From Anadara kagoshimensis (Eukaryota; Mollusca; Bivalvia; Arcoida; Arcidae), in the NCBI GenBank assembly GCA_021292105.1, contig CM037874.1, forward strand, positions 57,328,539 to 57,392,538: a stretch of DNA of 64,000 nt, read 5' to 3'. This document shows positions 10,701-23,900 of the stretch, piece after piece. The notes beneath the pieces were generated by a model. It had not been told where the DNA came from and did not search any database. It worked only from the letters and a program-made list of their open reading frames with translations. The translations under genes were made by a program, and so were the position numbers. The stretch's first letter is position 1. The number at the start of each line of letters is the position of its first letter.

Positions 10701-13700
10701 TGTTTGACATTAGGATTGTAATTTGGCAATGGATTGGTATGTGTGTGTTTGACTTTGGGATTGTGATTTGACAATGGATTGGTATGTGTGTGTTTGACTT
10801 TAGGATTGTGATTTGGCAATGGCTTGGTATGTGTGGTTTGACATTAGGATTGTGATTTGGCAATGGATTGGTATGTGTGTGTTTGACTTTGGGATTGTGA
10901 TTTGGCAAGGGATTGGTATGTGTGTGTTTGATTTGGGATAGTGATTTGGCGTGTGTGTTTGATTTTGGATAAGTGATTCGGACTTAAATTAGTTTGCCAG
11001 TGTTTGACATTAGGATAGTGATTTGGACATGGATTGGTATGTGTGTGTGTTGACTTTGAGATTGTGATTTGGCAATGGATTAGTATGTGTGTGTTTTGAC
11101 ATTAGGATTGTAATTTGGCAATGGATTGGTATGTGTGTGTTTGACATAAGAATCGTAATTTGGCAATGGATTGAAATGTGTGTTTGACATTAGGATTGTA
11201 ATTTGGCAATGGATTAGTATGTGTGTGTGTTTGACTTTGGGATTGTGATTTGGCAATGGAATAGTATGTGTGTGTGTTTGACATTAGGATTGTAATTTTG
11301 CAATGGATTAGTATGTGTGTGTGTTTGACATTAAGATTGTGATTTGGCAATGGATTGGTATGTGTGTGTTTGACATTAGAATTGTAATTTGACAATGGAT
11401 TAGTAAGTGTGTGTGTTTGACATTAGGATTGTAATTTGGCAATGGATTTATATGTGTGTGTTTGACTTTTGGATTGTGATTTGGCAATGGATTGGTATGT
11501 GTGTGTTTGACATTAGGATTGTAATTTGGCAATGGATTTATATGTGTGTGTTTGACTTTTGGATTGTGATTTGGCAATGGATTGGTATGTGTGTGTTTGA
11601 CATTAGGATTGTAATTTGGCAATGGATTGAAATGTGTGTGTTTGACATTAGGATTGTAATTTGGCAATGGATTAGTATGTGTGTGTGTTTGACATTAGGA
11701 TTGTAATTTGGCAATGGATTGGTATGTGTGTGTTTGACATTAGGATTGTAATTTGGCAATGGATTGAAATGTGTGTGTTTGACATTAGGATTGTAATTTG
11801 GCAATGGATTAGTATGTGTGTGTGTTTGACATTAGGATTGTAATTTGGCAATGGATTGGTATGTGTGTGTTTGACTTGGGATTGTGATTTGACAATGGAT
11901 TGGTATGTGTGCGTTTGACTTTAGGATTGTGATTTGGCAATGGCTTGGTATGTGTGTGTTTGACATTAGGATTGTGATTTGGCAATGGATTGGTATGTGT
12001 GTGTTTGACTTTGGGATTGTGATTTGGCAAGGGATTGGTATGTTGTGTTTGATTTGGGATAGTGATTTGGCAATGGATTGGTATGTGTGTGTTTGATTTT
12101 GGATAAGTGCTTCGGACTTAAATTAGTTTGCCAGTGTTTGACATTAGGATAGTGATTTGGACATGGATTGGTATGTGTGTGTTTGATTTTGGATAGTTAT
12201 TCGGACTTAAATTAGTTTGCCAGTGTTTGACTTTAGGATTGTGATTTGGACATGGATTGGTATGTGTGTGTGTGTGTTTGACTTTGAGATTGTGATTTGG
12301 CAATGGATTGGTTTGTGTGTGTGTGTGTTTGACTTTGAGATTTTGATTTGGCAATGGATTAGTATATGTGTGTGTTTGACATTAGGATTGTAATTTGGCA
12401 ATGGATTGGTATGTGTGTGTTTGACATTAGGATTGTAATTTGGCGATGGATTGAAATGTGTGTGTTTCACATCAGGATTGTAATTTGGCAATAGATTAGT
12501 ATGTGTGTGTGTTTGACAATAGGATTGTAATTTGGCAATGGATTGGTATGTGTGTGTTTGACTTTAGGATTGTGATTTGGCAATGAATTGGTATGTGTGT
12601 GTTTGACATTAGGATTGTAATTTGCAATGGATTGGTATGTGTGTGTTTGACTTTAGGATTGTGATTTGGCAATGGCTTGGTATGTGTGTGTTTTACATTA
12701 GGATTGTGATTTGGCAATGGATTGGTATGTGTGTTTGACTTTGGGATTGTGATTTGGCAATGGATTGGTATGTGTGTGTTTGATTGGGGATAGTGATTTG
12801 GCAATGGATTGGTATGTGTGTGTGTTTGATTTTGGAATAGTGCTTCGGACTCAAATTAGTTTGCCAGTGTTTGACATTAGGATATTGATTTGGACATGGA
12901 TTTGTATGTTGTGTTTGATTTTGGATAGTTATTCGGACTTAAATTAGTTTGCCAGTGTTTGACTTTAGGATTGTGATTTGGACATGGATTGGTATGTGTG
13001 TGTTTGACTTTGAGATTGTGATTTGGCAATGGATTAGTATGTGTGTGTGTTTGACATTAGGATTGTAATTTGGCAATGGATTGGTATGTGTGTGTTTGAC
13101 ATAAGAATCGTAATTTGGCAATGGATTGAAATGTTAGTGTTTGACATTAGGATTGTAATTTGGCAATGGATTAGTATGTGTGTGTGTTTGACTTTGGGAT
13201 TGTGATTTGGCAATGGAATAGTATGTGTGTGTGTTTGACATTAGGATTGTAATTTTGCAATGGATTAGTATGTGTGTGTGTTTGACATTAAGATTGTGAT
13301 TTGGCAATGGATTGGTATGTGTGTGTTTGACATTAGGATTGTAATTTGACAATGGATTAGTAAGTGTGTGTGTTTGACATCAGGATTGTAATTTGGCAAT
13401 GGATTGGTATGTGTGTGTTTGACATTAGGATTGTAATTTGGCAATGGATTGGTATATGTGTGTTTGACATTAGGATTGTAATTTGGCAATGGATTGGTAT
13501 GTGTTTTTGACATTAGGATTTGATTTGGCAATGGATTGGTATGTGTGTGTTTGTCTTTAGGATTGTGATTTGTCAATGGATTGGTATGTGTGTGTTTGAC
13601 TTTGGGATTGTGATTTGGCAATGGATTTGTATGTGTGTGTTTGACATTAGGATTGTAATTTGGCAATGGATTGGTATATGTGTGTTTAACTTTAGAATTG

Positions 13701-16070
13701 TGATTTGTCATTGGATTGGTATGTGTGTGTTTGACATTAGGATTGTGATTTGGCAATGGATAGGTATGTGTGTGTTTGACTTTGGGATTGTGATTTGGCA
13801 ATGGATTGGTATGTGTATGTTTGATTTGGGATAGTGATTTGGCAATGGATTGGTATGTGTGTGTTTGATTTTGGAATAGTGCTTCGGACTTGAATTAGTT
13901 TGCCAGTGTTTGACTTTAGGATTGTGATTTGGCAATGGATTAGTATGTGTGTGTGTTTGACATTAGGATTGTAATTTGGCAATGGATTGGTATGTGTGTG
14001 TTTGACATTAGGATTGCAATTTGGCAATGGATTAGTATGTGTGTGTGTTTGACTTTGAGATTGTGATTTGGCAATGGAATAGTATGTGTATGTTTGACAT
14101 TAGGATTGTAATTTGGCAATGGATTGGTATGTGTGTGTTGACATTAGGATTGTATTTGGCAATGGATAGGTATGTGTGTGTTTGACATTAGGATTGTGAT
14201 TTGACAATGAATTAGTATGTGTGTGTGTGTTTGACTTTAGTATTGTGATTTGACAATGGATTGGTATGTGTGTGTGTTTGACATTAGGATTGTAATTTGG
14301 CAATGGATTAGTATGTGTGTGTGTGTTTGACATTAAGATTGTGATTTGGCAATGGATTGGTATGTGTGTGTTTGACATTAGGATTGTAATTTGACAATGG
14401 ATTGGTATGTGTGTGTGTTTGACATTAGGATTGTAATTTGGCAATGGATTGGTATGTGTGTGTTTGACATTAGAATTGTAATTTGGCAATGGATTGGTAT
14501 GTGTGTGTTTGACATTAGGATTGTAATTTGACAATGGATTAGTATGTGTGTGTTTGACATTAGGATTGTAATTTGGCAATGGATTGGTATGTGTGTGTTT
14601 GACATTAGGATTGTAATTCGGCAATGGATTAGTATGTGTATGTTTGACATTAGGATTGTAATTTGGTAATGGATTGGTATGTGTGTGTTTGACATTAGGA
14701 TTGTAATTTGGCAATGGATTAGTATATGTATGTTTGACATTAGGGTTGTAATTTGGCAATGGATTGGTATGTGTGTGTGTTTGACATTAGGATTATAATT
14801 TGGCTATGGATTTGTATGTTTGTGTTTTGACTTTGGGATTGTGATTTCTCAATGGATTGGTATGTGTGTGTGTTTGATTTTGGGATCGTGATTTAGCAAT
14901 GGATTGGTATGTGTGTGTTTGACATTAGGATTGTGTTTTGGCAATGGATTGGTATGTGTGCATGTTTGATATTAGGATTGTAATTTAGCAATGGATTGGT
15001 ATGTGTGTGTGTTTGACATTAGGATTGTGATTTGGCAATGGATTGGTATGTTTGTGTGTTTGACTTTGGGATTGTGATTTGGCAATGGATTAGTATTTTA
15101 GTGTGTTTCACTTTGGGATTGTGATTTGTCAATGGATTAGTATGTGCGTTTGTTTGACATTAGGATTATAACTTAGCAGTGGATTGGTATGTGTGTGTGT
15201 GTGTTTGACATTAGGATTGTGATTTGGCAATGGATTAGTATGTGTGTGTGTTTGACTTTGGGATTGTGATTTCTCAATGGATTGGTATGTGTGTGTGTTT
15301 GATTTTGGGATTGTGATTTAGCAATGGATTGGTATGTGTGTGTTTGACATTAGGATTGTGTTTTGGCAATGGATTGGTATGTGTGCATGTTTGATATTAG
15401 GATTGTAATTTAGCAATGGATTGGTATGTGTGTGTGTGTTTGACATTAGGATTGTGATTTGGCAATGGATTGGTATGTTTGTGTGTTTGACTTTGGGATT
15501 GTGATTTGGCAATGGATTAGTATTTTAGTGTGTTTCACTTTGGGATTGTGATTTGTCAATGGATTAGTATGTGCGTTTGTTTGACATTAGGATTATAACT
15601 TAGCAGTGGATTGGTATGTGTGTGTGTGTTTGACATTAGGGTTGTAATTTAGCAATGGACTGGTATGTGTGTGTGTGTGTGTTTGACATTAGGATTGTGA
15701 TTTGGCAATGGATTAGTATGTGTGTGTGTTTGACTTTGGGATTGTGATTTCTCAATGGATTGGTATGTGTGTGTGTGTTTGACATTAGGATTGTGATTTG
15801 TCAATGGATTAGTATGTTTGTGTGTTTGACATTAGAATTGTAATTTGGCAATGGATTGGTTTGTGTGTGTTTGACATTAAGATTGTGATTTGACAATGGA
15901 TTAGTATGTGTGTGTGTTTGACTTTGGGATTGTGATTTGGCAATGGATTGGTATGTGTGTGTGTTTGGCATTAGGATTGTAATTTAGCAATGGATTGGTA
16001 TGTGTGTGTGTTTGACATTAGGATTGTGATTTGGCAATGGATTAGTATGTTTGTGTGTTTGACATTAAGA
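7760..16070. repeat. 8.3-kb intronic array of a 45-bp satellite with higher-order structure
   Basis: The basic unit is about 45 bp: 'attgtgatttggcaatgg' followed by 'attggtatgtgtgtgtttga' and 'cattagg'. Length varies through the TG run. Variant units containing 'ttcggacttaaattagtttg' sit at about 8911, 10046, 10135, 10978, 12112, 12201, 12845, 12933 and 13884, giving repeated offsets of 2,066, 1,134 and 733 bp. A separate 2,390-bp offset links 8121 and 10511, and 427 bp links two blocks at 15.16 and 15.59 kb. The array fills the intron between mini-exon 4 and the terminal exon, and stops about 85 bp before the acceptor. Long open frames on both strands exist only because 45 is divisible by three. 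Confidence 0.97.
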
Positions 16071-16153
16071 TTTGGAGATAAATTGGTTTTGTGTGTTTTT
16101 AATTTTATTCTATATGTCAGTTGTCTATAAAATTGTTTTTGTTTTTATTTTAG

Positions 16154-18717
16154 AACAAGAAGATGCTTTTTTGGAAAAAATTCAGAAAGACGATGTCTTG
16201 TTTGTGAAATCGAATGCCTCCAAATTGATGCTGTCCGTATTAGACAATAAAAGGGTTATTACTATCATTGGCATCACAGGCCAAGGAAAAACAGCACTTT
16301 CTAGGCATGCTGCTATTCATCTCTTTAAAAAAGGATACAAAATCTTCAATATTAGATCAGCCGAGGAATTCAGAAGAAAATGCAATCCTAAAACAAAAGC
16401 AGTTTATTTAATGGATGATATTTTTGGAAAGCATTATAAAATACAATATGAAGTTGATTCATGGTTGCGGACTGTTGATGACGTGTCAGAATGGTCACAA
16501 GAACATGATATGTACTTGCTTTGTACAAGCCAAAAAATTGTATGGAATGAATGCCAGCCATATATGAAAACAAGCAAAATCTTTGAGGAAGGAAACATAT
16601 TAGATTTAACATTAGATAATCTGAAACTTCTCTACTCGGAAAAGAAGGAAATGTTGCGGAAACACTTGCTTGCACAGAAAAGGAACATTTCTGAGAGAAT
16701 ACTGCAAGAAATAGTTACAGTTGAGACTCCCATTGGCTTTCCTTACTGTTGCAGCAGTTACAGTTCTAATGATGAATTATACACTTTAGGACACGAGTAC
16801 TTTAAAAATACCAAAGCTTCTTTATGGAATGAATTTGAAAGGCTTTCTGAGATAGACAAAGAGAAGTTTTGTGTTTTACTGTCGGTGATGGTTCTTGGGA
16901 ACAGTTTTCCAGACAGTTTCGAGCAAATTTTAGAAACAAGTATTGGAGGCAAAGTTAAAAGCATTTTGTTACCCTATGGAATTGAGCTCAGCAAGAATAT
17001 TGAAAAACTTAACAGAGCTCTTAAAGATTTGAAAGGAGTCTATTTGCAAGAACAGAATGGTACTGTATCATTTATCCATGATGCTTACATCGATGCCATG
17101 TGTATGGTGTCAAGTAAAAGAAATATCAGTGTAATACTTCTAAATTGCACTGCTGATTTCTTTCACCAGTACATAAGACTAGATGGAACATCAAGTCAGA
17201 CCAGTCATGACACACCCATGTTTTCAACAGCTCCAAACGAGGATCTTTTCCAGTGTATCATCAGGTTGTTACAAAATGGCGAATTTCATTTAGTCTTTGA
17301 GAATCCTATGTTTCAGGATGAACACTTCCTAGAGCTGTTAACAAAGCGGGTAGATAAAGAACCAGAACTTTTTGCATTCATGGCCTTTCCTTTGAAAAAT
17401 GAAGAAAATAAACCATCTGTCTTAGAGTATTGCTTTGAAGCAAACAGGGAGCTTCTGGTAAGATTTGCAATATCTTGCTTTAAAAGATTCCAAATTGTTT
17501 CGGATATATGTCAAGATACACTTAAAATTTGTATGAATGAATGTCTATGTATAGCTTGCAGACTTGGCTTACTGGCATCTGTAAGAGAACTCTTAAATAT
17601 TGGTGCCAATGTTGCATATAAATCACACAAGTCTCACAATCTGGATCCATGTTTGTGGTCGGCTGCATATGGACGTATAAAAACATTAGTACTATTAAAA
17701 CAACATGGAGCCAATGTAAATTCTGTGGATTCCAAAATGCAAACAGTATTGGATTATTTAATTCGCTATTCATTACAAGACAAAAAGGATGAATCCATGG
17801 ATACATTTCGTCAATTAATGACAAAATTTGACATGAAAGATCTTGTATATGTTTTTCCGGTAGAAACATTTAAAACATTTTCCTTTAGCGAAATATTGAA
17901 ACACTGTCCAGTTGATCACGTCCTTTCTGATGGAAAAACAATACTACGTTACATGAGTGAAATGTCTGTAACTAATAAATCAATATCAATGGATACATTA
18001 GATCAACTAATGAAGAAATTTGACATGAAAGATCTTGTAAATCGTTTTCCGGTAGAGACATTTAAAATATTTTCCTTTCTCCAAATATTGAAATACTGTC
18101 CAGTTGATTACGTCTGTTCTGATGGAAAAACAATACTACATTACATGAGTGAAATGTCTGTAACTGATAAATCATCATCAGAATTTTTACACTTTTGGAT
18201 GAGGGGAAAAAATCATAGATTGGTAAATTTGCAAGATAGTAAAGGGAAAACACCAATAATGTATGCAGCAGAAATAGGAAATCCTATTGTTTTATTTATA
18301 CTTTGTTTTACTGAAGGAGCTGACGTTAACATTACTGATAATGAAGGAAAAACAGCTCTTCATCATCTGATGATCACATGGAACAATGAATTACAAACTT
18401 ATTACAATAGTAATGATTTCTTTCAAGTATTTGAAGCATTGCGTTTTATAAGAGAGAAAATTGTCCGTTTTGGAGATTTTAATTCTGATATCAAAAATTT
18501 ACTGAACAATTTTGTTTCAGAAGTAAGTGAATTTAGAACTTATGCTCAATGCTGTTTAATCTTACTTGTGAAAAACTCGAGAATTTATACAGATGGAAAT
18601 ACAAAGGATCCTAGAGAATACCTATTAAGTCCAGTGAAACAAAAAATATACACATCTATCATTGAGAAGGCTGAAACATATTCACACCTAAGATACGTTT
18701 CCCTCCGACGTCAGTGA
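16154..18717 (+). CDS. Terminal exon: nSTAND3-like P-loop NTPase with ankyrin repeats
   Basis: The acceptor TTTTATTTTAG precedes 16154. The exon starts in phase 1, matching the mini-exons, and runs 853 codons to TGA at 18715. An ATG at 16072 lies in the intron and is not the likely start. Counting from the split Glu as residue 1: Walker A GITGQGKT at 40-47 (nt 16270-16293), Walker B AVYLMDDIFG at 83-92, a CTSQKIVW sensor-like strand near 124, an EKKEMLRKHL helix near 163, and an IGFPYCC motif near 194. These, in this order, are what I know of animal nSTAND3 NTPases. From about residue 460 there are ankyrin-type repeats (GANV and GADVNITDNEGKTALHH), interrupted by an internal 64-residue duplication. 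Family members are NLR-like and thought to act in cytoplasmic sensing; ligand and output are unknown. The N-terminal effector domain (often HEPN/DZIP3-like in this family) would lie upstream of the window. Confidence 0.85.
17797..18180 (+). repeat. In-frame 192-bp tandem duplication inside the ankyrin region
   Basis: Unit 1 (17797-17988) and unit 2 (17989-18180) are 192 bp each and align without gaps. Each encodes 64 residues beginning Met-Asp-Thr and containing KFDMKDLV, a PVETFK block, CPVD and SDGKTIL. Differences are scattered, several of them non-synonymous. Confidence 0.95.
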
Positions 18718-18790
18718 GTACAAATGTGTACACTCAATATCTGTGGGACTATTTTAATGATTTATGTTGCATAATGCAATATTCTACATA

Positions 18791-18796
18791 AATAAA
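18791..18796 (+). promoter_or_regulatory. Polyadenylation signal AATAAA
   Basis: Canonical hexamer 74 nt after the TGA of the nSTAND-ankyrin gene, in AT-rich sequence. It would give a short 3' UTR. Confidence 0.6.
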
Positions 18797-19149
18797 TTGG
18801 AATAACGTCAAAACATTGGTCAAAAATTAGGTTCTGTGCTCGGTCAGAATGGTATTACATTTATAAACTGGCAATTATGTGTATACATGCATGTTTAAAA
18901 AATGAATATCAATTTAACCAGGTTAATTAATGAAGTATGAATCAGATTTTGGAATTTTACAAATATAATGAACCATGTAGGGGATGCTAAAAATAAAATG
19001 TGGAGGAAAAACTCAAAATTGTATTCTTCCATGATGTAAAAAACCTGCTTGCACCTGGACAATTTTACCAGATTTTTCAAACAGGGTTACCCGGTAGTCA
19101 TTGATTTGGTGATGAGGTAGACAGTAGAAGGTAAGAGAACTTGAATCCA

Positions 19150-19575
19150 TTGGAACTTCATATCAGTGCTGGAAGACCTAGACTTCGCAGATGACATTCC
19201 CTCTTTTGTTATCAACAATGAGCCACCTCCAGTCCAAAACAACCAAGCTGGAAGACTATGCAGCACGAGTTGTACTGAAGTTAAATGCCAAGGAATGCAA
19301 GGCAATGAAATCCAACAAGAGTGAAGCAAGTTGAAAGGTAGGAAGGAGCAAAGTAGAACAAGTGGGAAGTTTTATACATTTTGGTGCAAATGTGACCACA
19401 GACAGCGGAAGCACCATTGACAACAAAAAGAGATTAGGGTTAGCCTGTGCAGCTTTCAAGAGTCTCTACGACGTGTGGCAGTCTGAAGACATTAACAAGA
19501 ATGCAAAGATCTCTCTCTTAAAAAGTTATTTGCTCCTCTATGGATGTGAGACATGGAAGCTGACCAGAAATTAGA
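19150..19575 (+). mobile_element. LINE reverse-transcriptase relic
   Basis: Reading on the + strand and changing frame more than once, it shows LEDLDFADDI (the YADD-type RT catalytic motif as FADD), then a stretch with NAKECKAM, GSFIHFGANVTTD, and LLLYGCETWKL, ending at a stop near 19575. This order is typical of the C-terminal half of RTE/CR1-like LINE polymerases. Frame shifts and a stop show it is dead. Confidence 0.8.
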
Positions 19576-20330
19576 GAAAAAAGTTGGCACCTTTGATTGC
19601 AGACCACACCCACGATGTTCCGACAAAGGCCCGACATGCTTGAATTTCACACAAAAAGAGTGAAAACTTGGCTTAAATTGTGTCATTTAATGACGTCACT
19701 GACAGTAGCACGTCATTAGTTGCCCTGATACTGCTTTGGTACCATGATCCGGCCAGTGTTGGAACATAAAAGGCGTGGCTGGCAATATGTCACTTGTCAA
19801 CAAGCAACCCTGCAAAGTGGTATTTTTCCTTTGAACCATGAAAATTTGACACACAAAAATCCAGGATTCAACAGAACAACCTTTTTTGCAACAAGAATTA
19901 CTGTCTTCATCCTACATGGACTGCACATGGTTTTTGTCGAGCCTGGCTTTGCAATAAGGCAAGACTTAGGTGTTACTTTTCCGGTGTCGGCAGCGTAGGC
20001 GGCAGCATGTGAAAATGTGAAAGTTTATTTTAAAGTCAGAGAACTTGATAAAAACCTAAAATTCCAAAGAAATACTTCATTTATGTTTAAGAGTTGCAAG
20101 CTAAAACACACGTGTATGCATTTGTGTAATTTTTTGGTGTAAAATATTTAATTTCCTTTTGAAAATTGCAGATTTTGAAAAAAAAATGCGAAAGTTCAGT
20201 GTTAAAGTAAAGAAATGAACATTTTAACTTAGTATACAAATAGAAATTAGCTGTTAAGTTAAGTCTTGCTTGTTATTACATAGTGAATTACTACTGTATG
20301 CAGTGTTTTCATATTTTTGGAAAAAATATG
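19576..20330. other. Stretch without recognised gene
   Basis: GC-richer than its surroundings up to about 19990, perhaps more transposon debris following the LINE relic. An 84-codon frame at 19744 has no recognisable domain and no splice support. AT-rich after 20000. Confidence 0.4.
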
Positions 20331-20339
20331 CTTTTTATG

Positions 20340-20930
20340 TTAAAAAAATCTAGATTTTGAGAAAATGCTTTAATGGCTTTGTTGTGCAAGATATTGGTTT
20401 AGAATTTAGTATACAGTATCAGTCAATTGATGTTGTTAAATATATGTAACAAAAATGGCAAATTTTGAGAAAATGTATTGATGACTTGGTTATGTAAGAT
20501 ATTGGTTTGAAATTTGGTATAAAACATAAACATGATAAATTAACATAGTTCTTTAATATATGTTTCATGGTTTGATTTTATTTTGGGACGAAATATGCTT
20601 TTTCTGTTAAAAAAAATCTTAGAGTTTGAGAAAATGCTTTTATTACTTTATTTTTTAAGATATTAATTTTAAATTTGGTATACATCATCAGTCAATTACA
20701 TTGTTAAATATATGTAACATTTTACTGTACATTTTATGGTTTCCTGATTTTTGGGTAAAAAATGGTAAATTTTGAGAAAATGTATTGAAGAATTTCTTAT
20801 TTAAGATATTGGTTTTAAATTTGATATAAAACATAAATATACATAGTTCTTTAATATTATTCATAACATGGAGCAAAAAGTACAAATTTTGAAGGGAAAA
20901 ACCCAAACTTTTTAAACCTTATGAAATGAA
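20340..20930. repeat. AT-rich repeat, four related segments
   Basis: 'ttgagaaaatg' followed by 'aagatattggttt' and 'aatttggtata' occurs near 20353, 20461, 20627 and 20767. Segments 1 and 3 are more alike, as are 2 and 4, so a two-unit block was duplicated (offset about 275-305 bp). Confidence 0.65.
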
Positions 20931-20939
20931 CTTTAATAT

Positions 20940-23900
20940 CATGTGATTAGTTTGAGTAATTCCGATATCAGTAACCATTTAATTAATATTTTCCAAAATA
21001 ATTTTTGGCAAAATTTTTGCATTCTGAGAGAAAAGCTGTTAAAATTTTAGTAAATGCTGTAACTGTTATATATTTACATTTCTCAATGTTTTGTCTTCAT
21101 ATTTTTAAAAAATCTTGCATCAGGATAGAACTTTAACGTATTCATACAGGTTTTTAAAAATATATTTCAGTGTTTACATTTTTTAATGTTATGTGATATG
21201 CAAGTTAGTTGCAATATCTGTTAGTCATTTAATTAATATTTTTAAAAACATTTTGGGGTTCAATCTTGCATTTTGAGATTAAAACGATAATCTATTAACA
21301 CAATACCAAGGGTCAAGGGAGATTGAATTGTTTTGTTTTAATTTATTACAGCAATTATTACTGTTACAGTGCTTGTCTCATGGACACATCATGATGAAGG
21401 CATATCTAACTAACTTCAGCCATGACCTTACAACACAAATCTGTATTTTTGTCTGATACTGATATCTAATATAATTATGAATGTCAAGAATTGAAAAAAG
21501 AAGAATTAATAGTTATGTTTTCATTACTGATTGATCCTACAAATATATTTCAAAGTATGTAGTTTATTAAGTCATACTTACTAAGTATACTCACTCAACA
21601 GAATAGGTATAGTATCATTATATATCAAGAAAAGAATACTCCACTACATTCTATAAAAAAAAAAAAATTAAGTGTCTAATAGAAAAGAAAATCCTTAGGT
21701 CAATGTAGCATATTTAAAAGTTATGAATGTAACTGGAATTTAACTTTTAAAATCCAGCAAGACTGAATCTGAAAAAAAAATGTTTTTTCTACTCGATCAA
21801 TAACTAGCGAGACATATAATTCCGTGGAATTCTTGTTATTATTTATTTGTTTCAATTGAAAATGTTTCCAATAAACTATTAGTAAAATTAATTTATAATG
21901 CATTGACCAACAAAATTATAATTTTAAATGAAAACATCGTTATTCAGTTCTTCTGTACATAGAGATATTTTGCTAGAATTTGGGAAATTTGATCAAGTTT
22001 ATACATGAATTGGGCCTCATTCAAAGTTACATCAGGAAATTTAGGGTCCATCAGACCTAAGACTTAAAGTTGTCAAGAATAAGCGATCATACTAAATGAT
22101 GCGACACAGGGAAAATTATACGATACACGTTTCTCTGTGCCACACAAGTCTGTGTTTAACGTAGGAGCTTGAAATTTTGTATATACTATTTTTGTACATA
22201 TATCTTCATTATGTATGGATTTTATCATGTTTAATAAAATACTTTTTCTGTAATTATATCAATAAAGTTTTAAATACAAACATGGACGCCATCTTTGCCT
22301 GGTAGTTTGCAGGTACACAAAGGTTGTGCTTAACATTTATTTACATGAATGTATGTGGTTATTGAACCGTGTCACAGAAGGGATAATTTTTACATGGTTA
22401 TATTTGTTGTTCTGTTAAAAGCTAAATAAGTTGCTCCGTGTACAGAATTAAATTCACTTTTAGAAGAATTGGAAAAAATGTCCAGTAAGGTCAGTAGAGA
22501 TTGTTCAAATTTTGACCTTTTTAGGTTATTGGAAAGTATGACTTTAATCTTTTCCATGTGCACTTCATTTATGGATATACAATAGTTTTATATCAGCTAG
22601 TCATTATTTAACAGGTGATCATCAGGCCCAATTGACCGTTTGTTTTTAGGTAATATCAAAATTTAATTCAGTCTCTATTTTTTATACATATTTTAAAATC
22701 TAGATGAAAGCTTTAGGTTCAAAGTAGGATACTTTTTCTTAATTTGTTAATTTATTTGATAAACTTTGGTTTTTACTAAAACTTAGGGTTAGTTATTGAT
22801 AAATTGCTCATTGTATTTTTGGATCGATATTGTAATTAAGTTTAACAAATTTGTGTCACTTAAAACCATGGTAAAGTTAGTGTTAAATTCAAATAAATTT
22901 GAGTAACCTTTTATAATTGTTCTTTGTTTATAAATGGCGATGAATGCCGTATCATCGAAAATGGCCTTTATGCCGCATCCCTGCCGCTTTTTTTTTGATG
23001 CGCTGGTTGGTCGCAATTTTGTACCCGTGGGTTAAATCGCCATTTTCCACGCAATGGATGGTGGCCATTTTGAATTATTATTGTTTATCGCTTGTGTTTT
23101 AAATTGCGCATTGCAACAAATATGATCATCATGGCCATTATGATAATTTCCTTTGTTTAAATGTTATTTTAGATGTCGGCTTACTTATCGCTCATTTTCT
23201 GTTAAAAAGTCGATATGTTTGTACTTCCCTTTAATGTTCATTTTGAACTTATAAAGCCGACCAAAGACATTGTTGCCATTCATAGGTTTTATAATTTATT
23301 TTAATCTTGTCAAAGATTTTTAGTTTGTCGCTGCCAATTTGTTTCTGTATATTAAACTTTAGGAGACACCAGTGTGTTTATTTTGTTATCGTACTTCCGT
23401 TGCCGTGGTGACTTTGTTTTATTTGATTTTGAACTTCATTCGCCACCATTTTGTTTGTTTAGATATTGAACTACCAATGACTTCCATTTAGGTATCATGT
23501 CATGTTAATTTTTATTCAAGCTTAGACTGACCTTTGTAATTCAACTTGTGACAAGGACAGAATAAGCCCTCTGAGTATTATTGTTTTATTTATGTGGCAT
23601 TTCCCATCATGTGGAAACGGTTTTGAAGTCGATGTTTACAAGATATCTCACGTTGTCAGAACCCCGACCTCCAGCAATGGTTCAACACGAGTCTCTTGAC
23701 GTGCGATGGTTTGATACTAATTGTTATCGTCTATTATCTAATAGACGCGCTATTATTCATGTTTACCTCCTGAAAAAAAGCGTCTCTGCTCGATGTTTGG
23801 ACGTTTCCCTTGCCCTTTGTATCTGTGCACAATCGGGTCAATGAAAAGTAAAAAGCTTGTGCACGAATGGTAGGCATCTGCTCCTTGTCAAATGATTGAA

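Noticed and set aside
7673-15512. Many long open frames on both strands, such as NPLPNHNPKVKHTHT-type repeats of up to about 235 residues
   Set aside because: They follow directly from a 45-bp satellite whose period is a multiple of three. There are no splice sites, start context or domain, and the frames break wherever unit length changes.
16072-16153. ATG at 16072 as start of the nSTAND-ankyrin protein
   Set aside because: It lies between the satellite and a T-rich tract ending in TTTTAG. The phase at 16154 matches the upstream mini-exons, so this is intron sequence.
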